In this document: positions 44,572 to 57,124 of the stretch, in pieces
How the letters are laid out: each line of letters starts with the position of its first letter
Numbering within the stretch: the first letter of the stretch is position 1
Assembly: GCA_027257055.1 (NCBI GenBank)
Contig: JAPVLO010000323.1
Span: 1-64,000, forward strand
DNA: 64,000 bases
From: Cephalopachus bancanus
Taxonomy: Eukaryota; Chordata; Mammalia; Primates; Tarsiidae
Direction: 5' to 3'
Program-made: the position numbers and the translations under genes
Notes under the pieces: generated by a model
Database searches by the model: none
What the model was told of the DNA's origin: nothing
Seen by the model: the letters and a program-made list of their open reading frames with translations, nothing else

Positions 44572-45717
44572 CAACTTTTTACAAACTCTGTAAGCATAAA
44601 TATGAGCCAAATACACAATTGAAAATAAAAAGCACTGAATAAAGTGTTAAAATTATTTTACAGTTTACAAAGGATATTTTCCTATAATAATTGATAGACA
44701 TCTTTTATAGTCTATTAATTATTTAATTTTTAAAAAAGATTAATTTTACTTGCAAGTATCTGTTTCATCAGTTTCTTGAGGAAGATGTTAAAATATAGTC
44801 ATGTTTCTGTCAACCCAAGGAGTATATATTTATTAAATGAATCCTATACATACCAGAAGACTTACTATATAAAATGTATATATTTTATATAGTAATATAT
44901 AGTAAGCAGTACTATATATTTACTGCTCTAACCAACTTCAGTTCTACTGCATCCTAGACTAACAATTAAATTTCAGCATGACAGTGATCCCCTAAGATTG
45001 TAATAATGTATTTTTGTTTTATCTTTTGTATATTTAGATATGTTTAGGCAGGTTGTTATAAAGGAAGTTAGAGGCAGGCATCAAGGTGTGCCTTATTCGA
45101 TTCTAGCAGCAAATCCTTATAACTAGGTTAAATAGTTCAGGAATACATTCTCTTTTATGACTGTTAGCTGATGAGTAGATAGATATACTTGGGAATGAGT
45201 GCATTTAGTAAAATTTTTTCCCAAACTAGTGTGTTGGTTTGCCTTTTTACAGCATCCTGAATTTCTTCTGTTTACTTAAAAGTTTTGACATGAGAGTGGT
45301 GGTGAACATTAGTAGAGAAGAGAGTGAGCGGCTATATGTATCTGTTGTAATATACATATAAGCCCTAAATGAGGATGACGTGTGACTGGTGACAGTAGCT
45401 ACGTGGCGGGGGAGGGGGAGAAATGTGATCTTTTCATTGGATAGTCTGAGTCATACGAATTTTTCCGAACAGCATTTCCTTTTGCTGTTTTCCTATCCAT
45501 ACTTTTGTGATGTCTGTTCTGGCATAGTGTTTAAGTTATCATTTCCCTTCCTTCATTTTCTTTTTACCACCTACCTCCTCCCACCACATCTACACATTTT
45601 AAGCTTTTAAACAAAATTGTAAAAAGGCAGCTAATAAAAATAATTTTAAGCTTATATGAAGGAGTTGCTATTATGAAATATTAGAAGCTTTTCATTTGTG
45701 CTTGAAAAATATTTTCA
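44572..45717. other. Unique AT-rich intronic sequence
   Basis: No exon or named repeat seen; holds the AT-rich fold-backs at 44862-44914. Confidence 0.4.
44862..44914. repeat. Overlapping AT-rich inverted repeats
   Basis: TTACTATATAAAAT pairs with ATTTTATATAGTAA over a 6-base loop, and AATATATAGTA pairs with TACTATATATT just after it. Confidence 0.9.
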
Positions 45718-46004
45718 GGCTGGGCTCGGTGGCTCAGTCTGTAATCCGCGCCTTGCGAGGCTGAGGTGAGTGAGTTGCCTGAGCCCATGGGTTCGAGACC
45801 CGCAACTTGGCGAGACCTCATCTCTACAATAAATCAAAAAAAAAATTAGCCGGGCGTGTTAGCGTGCGCCTGTTGTTCCAGCTACTTGGAAGGGTGAGGC
45901 GGAAGGATCGCTGGAGCCCAGCAGGTCGAGGCTGCAGTGGCTGGGAGCGGCCACTGCACTCAAGCTTGGGCGACAGAGTGAGACTCCAACTCAAAAAAAA
46001 AAAG
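45718..46004 (+). mobile_element. Alu, type B
   Basis: Flanked by GAAAAATATTTTCA. Confidence 0.94.
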
Positions 46005-46104
46005 AAAAATATTTTCAACAGTTTGGAAAATAAAGGGGAAAGTCATCCGTAATCTTTTTACCATTATATAATCATTATTATTAAAGGGAAGGGAAATGAC
46101 ATTG

Positions 46105-46228
46105 ACATTAATTAAGCATCTACTATGTGCTCCTTTTACTAATTCTGCAATGTATATATTCCCATTATTCATGTGAGGAAACAGGTCATATAGATAGTTA
46201 TTAGTGGAGCAAGTTTGAACGTAGGTGT
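46105..46228 (+). repeat. MIR
   Basis: AGCATCTACTATGTGCTCCT, CATGTGAGGAAACAGGTCA and a GAACGTAGGTG end. Confidence 0.75.
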
Positions 46229-46737
46229 TTTCATGAGAAAGGTTCAGATGAGACCAGGTGAGACCTTTCTGTACTGCCTTCCTGTCCTGTCTCTATACTT
46301 AGCTTTTTACCTAGTTGTTACACAATTTGTAAGTTTTATCTCCTGGTCTTAAAACTTAACATTATAAAAGCATTTTTCTGTCTACCCTTATTTCAAGTGG
46401 TGTCTTATTGCCCACATTGTCTATTCATACCACCATATAAAGGTTCTTTGTCTTGACTGCTGGACATTGGTACAATGATACTGGTCAAAATGGAAGCTGC
46501 CTTTTTCTTTACTGAGTAAGATGAAGAAAATCAAGCTTAATCAGAACTAATACTCTGTGGGATTAGGATTGCTACACGTTTAATCATGCTATCCTTTCTG
46601 TTATAGCATTTAACTCAAAATTGGATATAAGTAAAATGTAGATGGCATATTCAATTTATAGCTATCTGAAAACAGCTTTTTTTTCTCTTTTTACATTTTT
46701 ACACTTTGAAATCCCTTAAGATTACTTGTTAAAAATC
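46229..46737. other. Unique intronic sequence
   Basis: No exon seen; the GTAAGA at about 46516 lacks an open upstream exon in phase 0. Confidence 0.4.
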
Positions 46738-47028
46738 TTTTTTTTTTTTGAGTTGCAGTCTCACTCTGTCACCCAGACTGGAGTGCAGTGGCACACTCAT
46801 GGCCACCTCAGCCTCGACCTGCTGGGCTCTGGCAATCCTTCTGCCTCAGCCTTCCGAGTAGCTGGAACTACAGGCACACACTACCACGCCTGGCTAATTT
46901 TTTGATTTATTGTAGAGATGAAGTCTCGCCAAGTTGCCCAGGTGGGTCTTGAACCCATGGGCTCAGGCAATCCACTCACCTCAGCCTCCCAAGGCATGGG
47001 ATTACAGGCTGAGCCACCGAGCCCGGCT
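46738..47028 (-). mobile_element. Alu, type B
   Basis: Flanked by CTTGTTAAAAATCTT. Confidence 0.94.
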
Positions 47029-47193
47029 TGTTAAAAATCTTAAAATGACATTCCTAATATAGTATTTATAAAAGTGAAGGATAGCTTAATATTGAATTAT
47101 TGTACTCATTGGGAAGAATGCGCTTATATATTAAGAGATATAGTATATTTGACAATTGCTAGGAGAGTGTATTTAATTTAATTTAATTAATTT

Positions 47194-47312
47194 ATTTTTT
47201 TTTTGAGTAGGAGTCTCACTCTGTTGCCCAGGCTGGAGGACAGTGGCATACTCATGGCCACCACAACCTTGATCTGCTGGGCTTAGATGATCCTTCTGCC
47301 TCAGCCTTCCAA
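47194..47312 (-). mobile_element. Alu right arm, 5' truncated
   Basis: Stops at AGCCTTCCAAG. Imperfect flanks GAGAGTGTATTT / GAGAGTATATTT. Confidence 0.88.
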
Positions 47313-47333
47313 GAGAGTATATTTTAAACATTT

Positions 47334-47547
47334 GCTCAGGGGTTCGAGACCAGCCTGAGCAACATTGTGAGACCTCATCTCTACAATAAATGAAAAAAAA
47401 TCAGCTGGGCGTGGTGGCACATAGCTGTGGTTCCAGCTACTTGGAAGGATCACTTGAGCCCAGCAGGTCGAGGCTGCGGTGGTCGTGAGCATGCCACTGC
47501 ACTCCAACCTGGGTGGCAAGAGTGAGACTCCAATTTAAAAAAAAAAG
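47334..47547 (+). mobile_element. Alu, type A, 5' truncated
   Basis: Starts inside the left arm at GCTCAGGGGTTCGAGACC. Confidence 0.92.
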
Positions 47548-47679
47548 GGGGTGGGGTGGGGGTGGGAAAACGTTCTACTTAGGAAATATTGCTGCTCTGT
47601 GATTAGCAATATGATGGATATTGTTTTAAAAGGGTGAGAACTGAGAAACATTTTTAAATTGAGCAAATATTGGTGACTT

Positions 47680-47945
47680 TTGTTAAAACATTTAGGCATA
47701 ACACATACAGTAAAGTGTACAAGTCTTATTAGTACATCTTGGTGAATTTTTACATATAAATGCATGCAGGTAAGTGCCTTCTAACCAGGTCAAGATATAG
47801 AACATTTTTCTGCATGAAAAAAGTGCTTTGTGCCCCCTCCTGTTAATTCATCCTCACAGAAGTAACCACCGTTATGACCTCTGTCACCACAGATGAGTTT
47901 TACTTGTTTCTGAATTTGCTTATGGCATATTTGTCCTCCTTTCTA
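47680..47945 (-). mobile_element. L1M 3' end fragment
   Basis: Antisense L1M text: AAAGTGTACAAGTCTTATTA, CAGGTCAAGATATAGAACAT, GAAGTAACCACCGTTATGAC, CCACAGATGAGTTTTACTTG. Confidence 0.8.
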
Positions 47946-48969
47946 AGGGGAGTGAGAATTGGTGCTTGAATCTGTCTCTCTCTTTTCTGTCCTTGTTTGG
48001 CATTGTTGTGTGGATTTGGAGGTAAATCAAATGATAGCTAGTTCTATGGCCCTTCTTCCCCGCTCCCCCAGTGTGGTTTATATCAGAGAGGCACCTTTTA
48101 GTGTTATTCATTAATAGTAACCCTTAGAAGTTAGTTTAATGACCTGAAACAGTTTAGAATGCAGAGACTTGAATTGCCTCTACAGATAATGTAGTTGTCT
48201 GGCTTGCTTTCATTACAGTATTCTCCAGGCATGTAGCCAAGAAGTAGGTGGAGGAGGTTGTGGATTGCCTCCTTATATAGATGCCTTTTGGAGCTTCTTT
48301 TGAAGTAGCTTCTAGGCATCATGTATGTTAGCTATCAGGCATTTCAGGTTGCTTGTTATAGTATTTGGGTATTTCTGGTGATTGTAGAGGTAATAAATAG
48401 CTGTACTTCTGTTTACATGTAGGCATCTACCTATCAACCTGAAAGTAGAATGTAACTAGAATGTTACCTTATGGACAGTTGCATAAAAGTTTGAATGGTT
48501 AAAGATCATGAGGAAGACTATAAATTATACTAAGAACTAAAACAAAATTGTTGATCATAATTTTTACTTCTAGTGCTTGAATCAGTTTTTTAAAAAATGG
48601 GATTAGTAGTGTAGCATTATTTTTCGTAAGTACTGCTCAGTGGGAGACTTATTGTGGTATACAATTATTATTAATTGGTGCTCTCAGAAGAAAAATATAT
48701 TTCTGAAATGTTATAATAAAACTTAAAAAGTACATAATAATAATATATGTACCATTACATTCTAGTATACTAAGTTTTGAAGAATGGATATGTTTTATAA
48801 ACTGCAGAAATGGAGATGAAGAGACTTCTTCATTAACGTTTAGAATATAAATGCTTGTGAGCTTATAGATGAAATTGTTTATTCTATATAAAGAAGTTTT
48901 GTCTTTTGGAATTTGTAATACGTTTGCTTAATACACTCTTTCTCTAAGGATTTTATTTTATTTTTACTT
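47946..48969. other. Unique intronic sequence
   Basis: No exon or named repeat recognised. Confidence 0.4.
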
Positions 48970-49254
48970 TTTATTTTTTTTGAGTTGGAGTCTCACTCTG
49001 TCGCCCAGACTGGAGTGCAGTGGCCGCTCCCGGCCACCGCAGCCTCGACCTGCTGGGCTCCGGCAATCCTTCCGCCTCAGCCTTCCAAGTACCCGGAATT
49101 ACAGGCGTGCGCTGCCATGCCCGTCTGATTTTTTGATTTATTGTAGAGATGAGGTCTCACTGCCCAGGCGGGTCTCGAACCCGCGGGCTCAGGCAATCCT
49201 CTCACCTTAGCCTCCCAAAGGCGCGGGATTACAGGCTGAGCCACCAACCCTGGC
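48970..49254 (-). mobile_element. Alu, type C
   Basis: Flanked by CTCTAAGGATTTTAT. Confidence 0.95.
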
Positions 49255-49383
49255 TTCTCTAAGGATTTTATAGCTATCTTGAAGAAATAATAAAACTTTA
49301 TCTATCAACTTTTCTTGTTGAAACTTTTGTGAAAGATAGAAGGCTAAAGCAAAATTGTTTAGATTAGACATTGAAAAAATATG

Positions 49384-49684
49384 TGGCTGGGCACTGTGGC
49401 TCGTGCCTATAATCCAGGCGGTTTTGGAGGCCGAGGTGAGAGGACTGCCTGAGCCCACGGGTTTGAGACTAGCCTGGGCAACTTGGTGAGACCTCATCTC
49501 TACAACAAATCAAAAAATTAGCCAGGCATGGTGGCAGCTGCCTGTAGTTCCAGCATCTTGGAAGGCTGAGGCAGAAGGATCGCCAGAGCCCAGCAGGTTG
49601 AGGCTGCGGTGGCAGGGAGCATGCCACTACCCTTCAGCCTGGATAACAGAGTGAGACTCCAACTCAAAAAAAAAAAAAAAAAAA
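49384..49684 (+). mobile_element. Alu, type A
   Basis: GGCTGGGCACTGTGGCTCGT start and about 19 A at the end. Confidence 0.93.
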
Positions 49685-50060
49685 GGAGTTCCACTGAAGT
49701 TTATTGAACAGAATTACATTAATTATGAAAAAGATTGGCAGCCAGATACAGCATGATTGAAGAAGTGATTGCATTCAGGAGGCCCAATTAGAAGTTACCA
49801 TCTTGGTGGGTAGGGGAGGATGTGTTAAGAGTAAGGTTAGGTGATTTAAAGTAGTCAAATACTGTAGCCCTTAAGTTTGTAGTACGGAGCTAAATTAAGA
49901 ATGAAACAATTTTGTCATCTTCTGGTATTCAAAATAAATTTACTTGGAGATACAATTTGCATATGAATTATTAACACTGATTGAGATACATCTATCTGCC
50001 TTTTTCTGTAAAAACTGATTTGAAGTTTTTTTCCTAGTTAGTTTGAAAACTAAGTACAGA
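49685..50060. other. Unique intronic sequence
   Basis: No exon called. A 27-base in-phase open stretch after ATTCAG at 49779 has a poor pyrimidine tract. Confidence 0.35.
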
Positions 50061-50357
50061 GCCGGGCTCGGTGGCTCAGCCTGTAATCCCGTGCTTTGGG
50101 AGGCTGAGGTGAGTGGATTGCCTGAGCCCACGGGTTCGAGACTCACCTGGACAACTTGGCGAGACCTCATCTCTACAATAAATAAAAAGTTAGCCAGGCG
50201 TGGTAGTGTGCACCTGTAGTTCCAGCTACTTGGAAGGCTGAGGCGGAAGGATCGCCAGAGCCCAGCAGGTCAAGGCTGCGGTGGCCGGGAGCGACCATTG
50301 CACTCCAGACTGGGCGACAGAGTGAGAGTCCAACTCAAAAAAAAAAAAAAAGGAAAA
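50061..50357 (+). mobile_element. Alu, type B
   Basis: Flanked by GAAAACTAAGTACA. Confidence 0.95.
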
Positions 50358-50577
50358 AGAAAACTAAGTACAACCCAAGACAGTTATGCTGCAATACTAT
50401 TTTCCTACTGTTTGCTACTTTGAAGGAAAAAATATTAGGGTGAATGATAAGAGGAGTTTGTAATTGTATTGCAGAATTTTAAGTTGTGATTGCGTATTTT
50501 AGCCATTGTTTTAAGAGACATTCTGATTTGTGTGAGATCTGATGGGAAAACAAGAGATATTAAAAATTAGTAAATTG

Positions 50578-50865
50578 AGCCGGGCTCGGTGGCTCAGCCT
50601 ATAATCCCGCGCCTTTGGGAGGCTGAGGTGAGTGGATTGCCTGAGCCCATGGGTTCAAGACCCACCTGGGCAGGCGAGACCTCATCTCTACAATAAATCA
50701 AAAATCAGCCGGGTGTGGTAGCGCGCACCTGTAATTCCGGCTGCTAGGAAGGCTGAGGCGGAAGGATCGCTGGAGCCCAGCAGGTTGAGGTTGCGGTGGC
50801 CGGGAGCGGCCACTGCACTCCAGTCTGGGCGACCGAGTGAGACTCCAACTCAAAAAAAAAAAAAA
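50578..50865 (+). mobile_element. Alu, type C variant
   Basis: Linker GGGCAGGCGAGACC, shared with the copy at 52736. Confidence 0.95.
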
Positions 50866-50929
50866 GAACTTTAAAAAAAAAATTAGTAATCTGAACTACT
50901 TGTGTTAATACTTGTATTTAAGTAGGCAC

Positions 50930-51236
50930 CTTTTTTTTTTTGAGTCGGAGTCTCACTCTGTCACCCAGGCTGGAGTGCAGTGGCACGCTCATGGCCACCG
51001 CAGCCTCGACCTGCTGGACTCAGGTGATCCTTCCACTTCAGCCTTCCAAGTAGTTGAAACTACAGGTGAGGGCTACCATGCCCGGAATATTTTTTGATTT
51101 ATTGTAGACATGAGGTTTTGCAAAATTGTCCAGGCTGGTCTTGAATGGCTACTCTTGAACCCCTGAGCTCAGGCAACCCTCTCACCTCAGCCTCCCAAAG
51201 TGCTGGGATCACAGGCTTGAGCTACCCGCACCCGGC
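50930..51236 (-). mobile_element. Alu, type A
   Basis: Left arm carries a short insertion GGCTACTCTTGAA. Confidence 0.92.
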
Positions 51237-51339
51237 GATACTTGTTTTAATATTTAGGATATTTGGGGACACTCTGCTTTTGTAGGGAGAAAAAGTCTTA
51301 AAATGTAATTCTTTCTGACAGTAATTTCTTTTTCTTTCT

Positions 51340-51635
51340 TTTTTATTTTTTTTTTTAGTTGAAGTCTCACTCTGTCGCCGAGGCTGGAGTGCAGTGATAC
51401 TCTCACGGCCACCACAGCCTCGACCTGCTGGGCTCAGGCGATCTTTCTGCCTTAGCCTTCCAAACAGCTGGAACTACAGGTACGCCCTACCTCGTCTGGT
51501 TATTTTTTGACTTATTGTAGAGACAAGGTCTCGCCAAGTTGCCCAGGCTGATCTTGAACCCCTGAGCTCAAACAATCCTGTTGCCTCAGCATCCCAAAGT
51601 GCTGAGATTACAGACTTGAGCCACCGCGCCCGGCC
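51340..51635 (-). mobile_element. Alu, type A
   Basis: AGTTGAAGTCTCACTCTGTC start, CGCGCCCGGCC end. Confidence 0.93.
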
Positions 51636-51682
51636 TAGTAATGTTGTTTTAATATGTACGATGTTTGTCTTTACTATACATT

Positions 51683-51973
51683 GTTTGTTTTGTTTTTGAG
51701 TAGGAGTTTCAGTCTGTTGCCCAGGCTGGAGTGTGGTGGCACAGTTACAGCTCACCACAGCCTCTGCATTCTGGGCTCAGGTGATTCTCCCACTTCAGCC
51801 TCCTGATTAGTTGGGATTACAGGTGCACACCACAATGCCCAGCTAATTTTTTGATTTTTTTGTAGGGATGAGGTCTCACTATGTTACCTAGGCTGGTTTT
51901 GAATTCCTGTGCTCAAGCAGTCCTGCTGCCTTGGCCTCCCAAATAGTTGAGATTACAGACTTGTACCCGGCCT
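51683..51973 (-). mobile_element. Alu, oldest (AluJ) type
   Basis: Keeps ACAGTTACAGCTCACCACAG. Confidence 0.9.
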
Positions 51974-52735
51974 TTGCTAGAGTTTTTGAGAGTTCCTAAC
52001 TTCAGTGTATGTTATGTTTTTTAATGAGTAAAAGTCAGTTTTAAAACAGAAGTAGAAAAACAGGAAAAATTACAGAAGTAATATAACTAAACATTTCTGC
52101 TCTTTTTAAGAGGAAATAAAACAAGTTTAGGAGTTTTAAGATAGTATATTAGTCTTATTATAACAAATTTACTTTTTAACCATTCTCACAGTCAATATAG
52201 GCTTCAGCAAATTAAGATGTTAACAGTTGGGGTTTTGGGAAGTGATAAAATAAGGAGGTGTATTTGAGTCTGTCCAAGTTATCTGATGAGACAAATCACC
52301 TCAAGCAAAATAGAATGGGTTACTCCCTGCTGTCACTGGGAGCTAGAGATTTCATCTACATCTTTGAAATTGGAGTTTCTGTATAGATAGTATGGGTGAG
52401 AATGGGAGAGGGTAGAACTATCTACTGTTTTCTGATTATCATGATAAACTAGTGGTATGGTAATTTTCAGAAGTTTTTCTGAAAACCCTGCCCTGATTCA
52501 TTTGCTTAAGTAGTCCCTTATTTATACCTCTGTGTGGTTCCAGGGTTTTTGGGAATAGACCCATCCCAACCTGTCTGTAGATCAAAGAAAGTTGAACCTT
52601 CCATCATCAGTGGAAAAGGCCTAGAATTAGTCTAGAATTGGTGCTGTAGAGCCTTGGAATGCTTCAGGAATTGGTGGTTACAGGTACCTCTGAAAGAACT
52701 GTCTAATAGTCTGTTGTAACAAGTAAGCAGTACTA
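51974..52735. other. Unique intronic sequence
   Basis: No exon or named repeat seen. Confidence 0.4.
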
Positions 52736-53026
52736 AGCCGGGCTTGGTGGCTCAGCCTGTAATCCCGCGCCTTTGGGAGGCTGAGGTGAGTGGATTGCCT
52801 GAGCCCGTGGGTTCGAGACCCGCCTGGGCAGGCGAGACTTCATCTCTACCATAAATCAAAAAATGAGCCGGGCGTGGTAGCGCGCGCCTGTAGTTCCAGC
52901 TACTCAGAAGGCTGAGGCGGAAGGATTGCTGGAGCCCAGCAGGTCGAGGCTGCGGTGGCCGGGAGCGGCCACTGCATTCCAGTCTGGGCGACAGTGAGAC
53001 TCCAACTCAAAAAAAAAAAAAAAAAA
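52736..53026 (+). mobile_element. Alu, type C variant
   Basis: Linker GGGCAGGCGAGAC; flanked by AAGTAAGCAGTACT / AAGTAAGCAATACT. Confidence 0.95.
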
Positions 53027-53682
53027 TACAAGTAAGCAATACTCATGGTGCCAGGAAAGGGTCTCTTATTTCCATCTGAGTTTCTTCTTTGATGTTCAAC
53101 TGGAAGATCTCTGTACTTGAGAACAGTAGGCCCAGCTCAGGTTAAGAGCATCATACCAAAAAACAGGGGGAATTGAGTAAAAATCTACATGTTGATCTGG
53201 GAATCATCCCCAGGGCTCTTTTCCCCTCCCAGTTCTGAGAATACTGGCTGTCAGGCTCCTGACCCCAGATGTGAGATGACATTGTAAGATTCATCCTGCG
53301 ACAGCAAACTGCTGAGACCAGGGAAAAGTCCAACTGAAAATAACAGATGGGAATCCACCAGGAAATGGCCAGATTGATCATCCTAGAGTATGCTTATCCA
53401 CTAACACAGAATTGCAAGGTAACTTTTAAGTACCTTACTCTTAAATATGAGACTAAGAATCACTAAACATTTGAAAATAACCCAATATGAAAGATAGAAA
53501 TACTTCAAGAAAAAGACAACTTTTAATAAAAAGTTACTGATTTCTTCAGAAGTAAGAGTATATTGTGTCTTTGAAGTAAGAAAGTATGCTGTGAAAAAGC
53601 AATGCTTAGACAACAAAGATGAGCTTTTAGAAATTTAGAATATGAAACATGTCATAGAAGAGTTGGAAATTCAGAACATTAA
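53027..53682. other. Unique intronic sequence
   Basis: A 76-codon minus-strand frame at 53151-53381 has no splice or start support. Confidence 0.4.
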
Positions 53683-53981
53683 TTTTTTTTTTTTTTTTTT
53701 GAGTCAGAGTCTCACTCTCTCTCCCAGGCTGGAGTGCAGTGGCATGCTCACAGTCACCGTAGTCTTGACCTGCTGGGCTCAGGTGATCCTTCTGCCTCAG
53801 CCTTCCAAGTAGCTGGAACTACAGGCATGTGCTACCACACCTAGCTAATTTTTTGATTTATTGTAGAGACGAGATCTCGCCATGTTGCCCAGGCTGGTCT
53901 TTAGCTCATGGGCTCAGGCAAACCTCTTCCCTCCGCCTCCCAAAGTGCTGGGATTACAAGCGTAAGCCACCATGCCCAGCT
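53683..53981 (-). mobile_element. Alu, type A
   Basis: T tail of about 18; ends ATGCCCAGCT. Confidence 0.93.
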
Positions 53982-54181
53982 ACATTGGATTCTTAATAGA
54001 AGACTGGAAGATAAATTCTGCCTCAAAGCAGGATGAAAAGAATTGTAAAGTAGCAGAAAATAAGAAAATTAGAGCTCACACTTGCAAATTTAAGATATGA
54101 AAAATAAGAATTACAGAATGGCAGAAAAATTACTTCAGAATTTTAGAAATTATTTAAGAATAATTAAGTAAAGTTAGTTTT

Positions 54182-54460
54182 AGCTGGGTGTGGTGGCTCA
54201 CGCCTGCAATCCCAGCACTTTGGAAGGTGGAGGCGAGAGGATTGCCTGAGCCCAGGGGCTCGAGACCAGCCTGGGCAACTTGGCAAGACCTTGTCTCCAC
54301 AATAAATCAAAAAATTAGCCGGGCGTGGTGGCATGTGCCTGTATATCCCAGCTACTTGAGAGTCTGAGGTCAAAGGATTGCCTGAACCCAGCAGGTTGAG
54401 GCTGCGGTAGCTGTGAGTGTGCTAATGCAACAGAGTGAGACTCCGGCTTAAAAAAAAACC
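54182..54460 (+). mobile_element. Alu, type A, right-arm deletion
   Basis: CTCCAGCCTGGG is missing; the arm reads GTGCTAATGCAACAGAG. Confidence 0.92.
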
Positions 54461-55040
54461 AGTTTCTACAAGGAAAGGGCTCGTGAATGCTCAGCATAGT
54501 GATGGGGGTAGCGGTGGGGGACCACATCAATGTATATCATGACAAATTTGAGACTCCAGAAATACAGGGATGATCCAGAAAGCTTTCAGGAATGGAGCAG
54601 CATATAAAAAGGTTTATGAGTCAGTAACATTGGAAGATAATCAGTAATGGAGTAATAGCTGCAAAATCCTCAAGGAAAGTTATTTTTAAACTGTTCATTC
54701 TATATCCTACCAGGCTATCAAGCATGGGAGTAGGCTAAAAATTTGAAATATGAGCTAAAGGATATTTACTTAAAATGTCCTGTATCTCAGAAAGTTACCA
54801 GAATGCACAGACTTCATCAAAGTGGTGGGGTAACCAAAAAGAGGAGGGATCCAGGAAGTGGGTTGCAGTACAGGAGAGGGGCAAAGAGAGTTTTTAGGAT
54901 GATGCTGAAGATTCAAGGATGGTGACTGTCCAGGTCTGAAGAGTAGCCAGTTTATATTGGGACAGGAGGACAAAGGGATCTAGATGGAATACATTTAGAG
55001 GAAAAAAGGAAAGGAATAGAGGGAATTATTGTGACTTACT
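54461..55040. other. Unique intronic sequence
   Basis: Purine-rich, with short frames on both strands and no exon. Confidence 0.4.
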
Positions 55041-55121
55041 TCATAAGGAGTAGTTATCGTTGGTTCTCTTGTAATATCTTGGTCTAGTTTTATTATGAAG
55101 CTAATATTAGCCTCATAGAAT

Positions 55122-55232
55122 AAAGTGCAGCAGCATGATCAGAACTTATTGCAGCCTCGAATTTGAGCAATCCTCCTGCCTCAGCCTCCTGAGTAGCTGG
55201 GACTACAGGCAAGCATCACTATACCTGTCTAG
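55122..55232 (-). mobile_element. Alu right-arm fragment, old
   Basis: GCAGCATGATCAGAACTTAT then GAGTAGCTGGGACTACAGGC; no T tail. Confidence 0.75.
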
Positions 55233-55609
55233 GTTCTGGGCTTCTCTTTGTGGGAAGTTTTTTGATTACTAATTCAATCTCTTGTTATAGGTCTCCTCAG
55301 GTTTCCTGTGTTATCTGTAATCAGTTTTAATCCTTTATGCTTTTCTAGGAATTTGTTCATTTCATCTGCATTATCTAATTTGTTGGCATACGGTTGTTCA
55401 ATATGTTACCCTATAACACTGCTTCTTATTACAATTTTGGTGGTAGTGACCCCTTTTTCATTCTCAATTATAGTAATTTAAGTCTTCTCAGTCAGTTTAA
55501 CTGAAGGTTTGTCAATTTTGTTCTTTTCAAAGAACCAACTTTTGGTTTTATTGATTTTTTTTTAACATTTCTTAAGGTAGAAGGTTAGGTTATGGATTTG
55601 AAATCTTAC

Positions 55610-55868
55610 TTTTTCGAGTTGGAGTCTCAGTCGCCCAAGCTGGAGTGCAATGAGCGGGCCACAGCAGCCTCGACCTGCTGGGCTCAGGTGATCTTTCCAC
55701 TTCAGCCTTCCAAGTAGCTGGAACCACAGGCATGCACCACCACGCCTGACTGAGTTTTTGATTTGTTGTAGAGTCAAGGTCCCACCTTGTTGTTCTGGTT
55801 GGTCTTGAACCCCTGAGCTCAGGTGTTCCCAAGGATTGGGTTTACAGGCGTGAGCCACGCGCCTGGCC
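55610..55868 (-). mobile_element. Alu, type A, internal deletions
   Basis: GAGTTGGAGTCTCAGTCGCC; the left arm is shortened near its end. Confidence 0.9.
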
Positions 55869-56360
55869 AAGATCTTCTTTTTTAGTGTAGGTATGTATAG
55901 TTGTAAATTTCCCTCTAAGCACTGAATTTACTTCATCCTGTAAGTTTTGGTATGTTATGTTTTTGTTTTTATTTATCTCAATCTATTTTCTAATTTCTCA
56001 TGTGGTTTCTTCTTTGGCTTACTGGTTATTTAGGAATTTGTTGCTTAATTTCCACATATTTGTTGATTTCCCAAGTTTCCTTCTGTTACTTGATTTCTAG
56101 TTTTATTCCATTGTCATCAGAGAGCATAACTTACTCTGTATGATTTCATTCCTTTTACATGTATTGAAGCTTATTTAATGGCCTAGCATGTGGTCTGTTC
56201 TGGAGAATGACCCTTATTCACTTGAGAAGCATGTGTATACCGCTATTGTTGGGAGGAAGGTTCTGTAGATGTCTGTTAGGTTCAGTTTATAGTGTTCCAG
56301 TCTTCTATTGCCTTGTTGATATTCTGTCTGGTTCCATCCACCATCGAAAGTGAGGTCTTG

Positions 56361-56654
56361 GGCTGGGCGCAGTGGCTCATGCCTGTTATCCCAGCACTTT
56401 GGGAGGCCGAGGTGAGAGGATTGCCTGAGCCCAGGGATTCAAGACCAGTCTGGGCAACTGGGCAACACCTTGTTTCTACAATAAATCAAAAAATTAGCTG
56501 AGCGTGGTGGCACATGTTTGTAGTTATAGCTATTTAGAAGATTGAGGCAGAAGGATCGCCTGAGCCCAGCAGGTTGAGGCTGCAGTGGCCGTGAGCATAC
56601 CACTGCACTCTACCCTGGGCAACAGAGTGAGATTCCGACTCAAAAAAAAAAAAG
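56361..56654 (+). mobile_element. Alu, type A
   Basis: GGGCTGGGCGCAGTGGCTCA start; nested in the L1. Confidence 0.93.
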
Positions 56655-56836
56655 AGAATGTGAGGTATGGGAGTTTCCAACTTTTATTTTAGAATTGTCT
56701 TTTTCATTTCAATTCTGTCCATTTTTGCTTCATTTATTTGGAGTTACGTTAGGTGTGCATATGTTTATACTTGACATTTAATTTCTTGGATTAACCTTTT
56801 TATTATAAAGCATCCTCATTGTCCCTAGTAACATTT

Positions 56837-57124
56837 TTTTTTTTCTTTTTTTTTAGTTGCAGTCTTACTCTATCACCCAGGCCGTTCCTGGCCACTGCAG
56901 CCTCAACCTGCTGGGCTCCGGCGATCCTTTTGCCTCAGCCTTCCAAGTAGCTGGAACTACAGGTGTGCTACCACGCCTGGGTAATTTTTTTGATTTATTG
57001 TAGAGATGAAGTCTCGCCAAGTTGCCCAGGTGGGTCTCGAACCCACGGGTTCAAGCAATTCATTCACCTCGTCCTCCCAAAGCGCGGGATTACAGGCTGA
57101 GCCGCTGAGCCACTGAGCCTGGCT
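56837..57124 (-). mobile_element. Alu, type B
   Basis: End carries a duplicated GAGCCGCTGAGCCACTGAGC. Confidence 0.93.
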
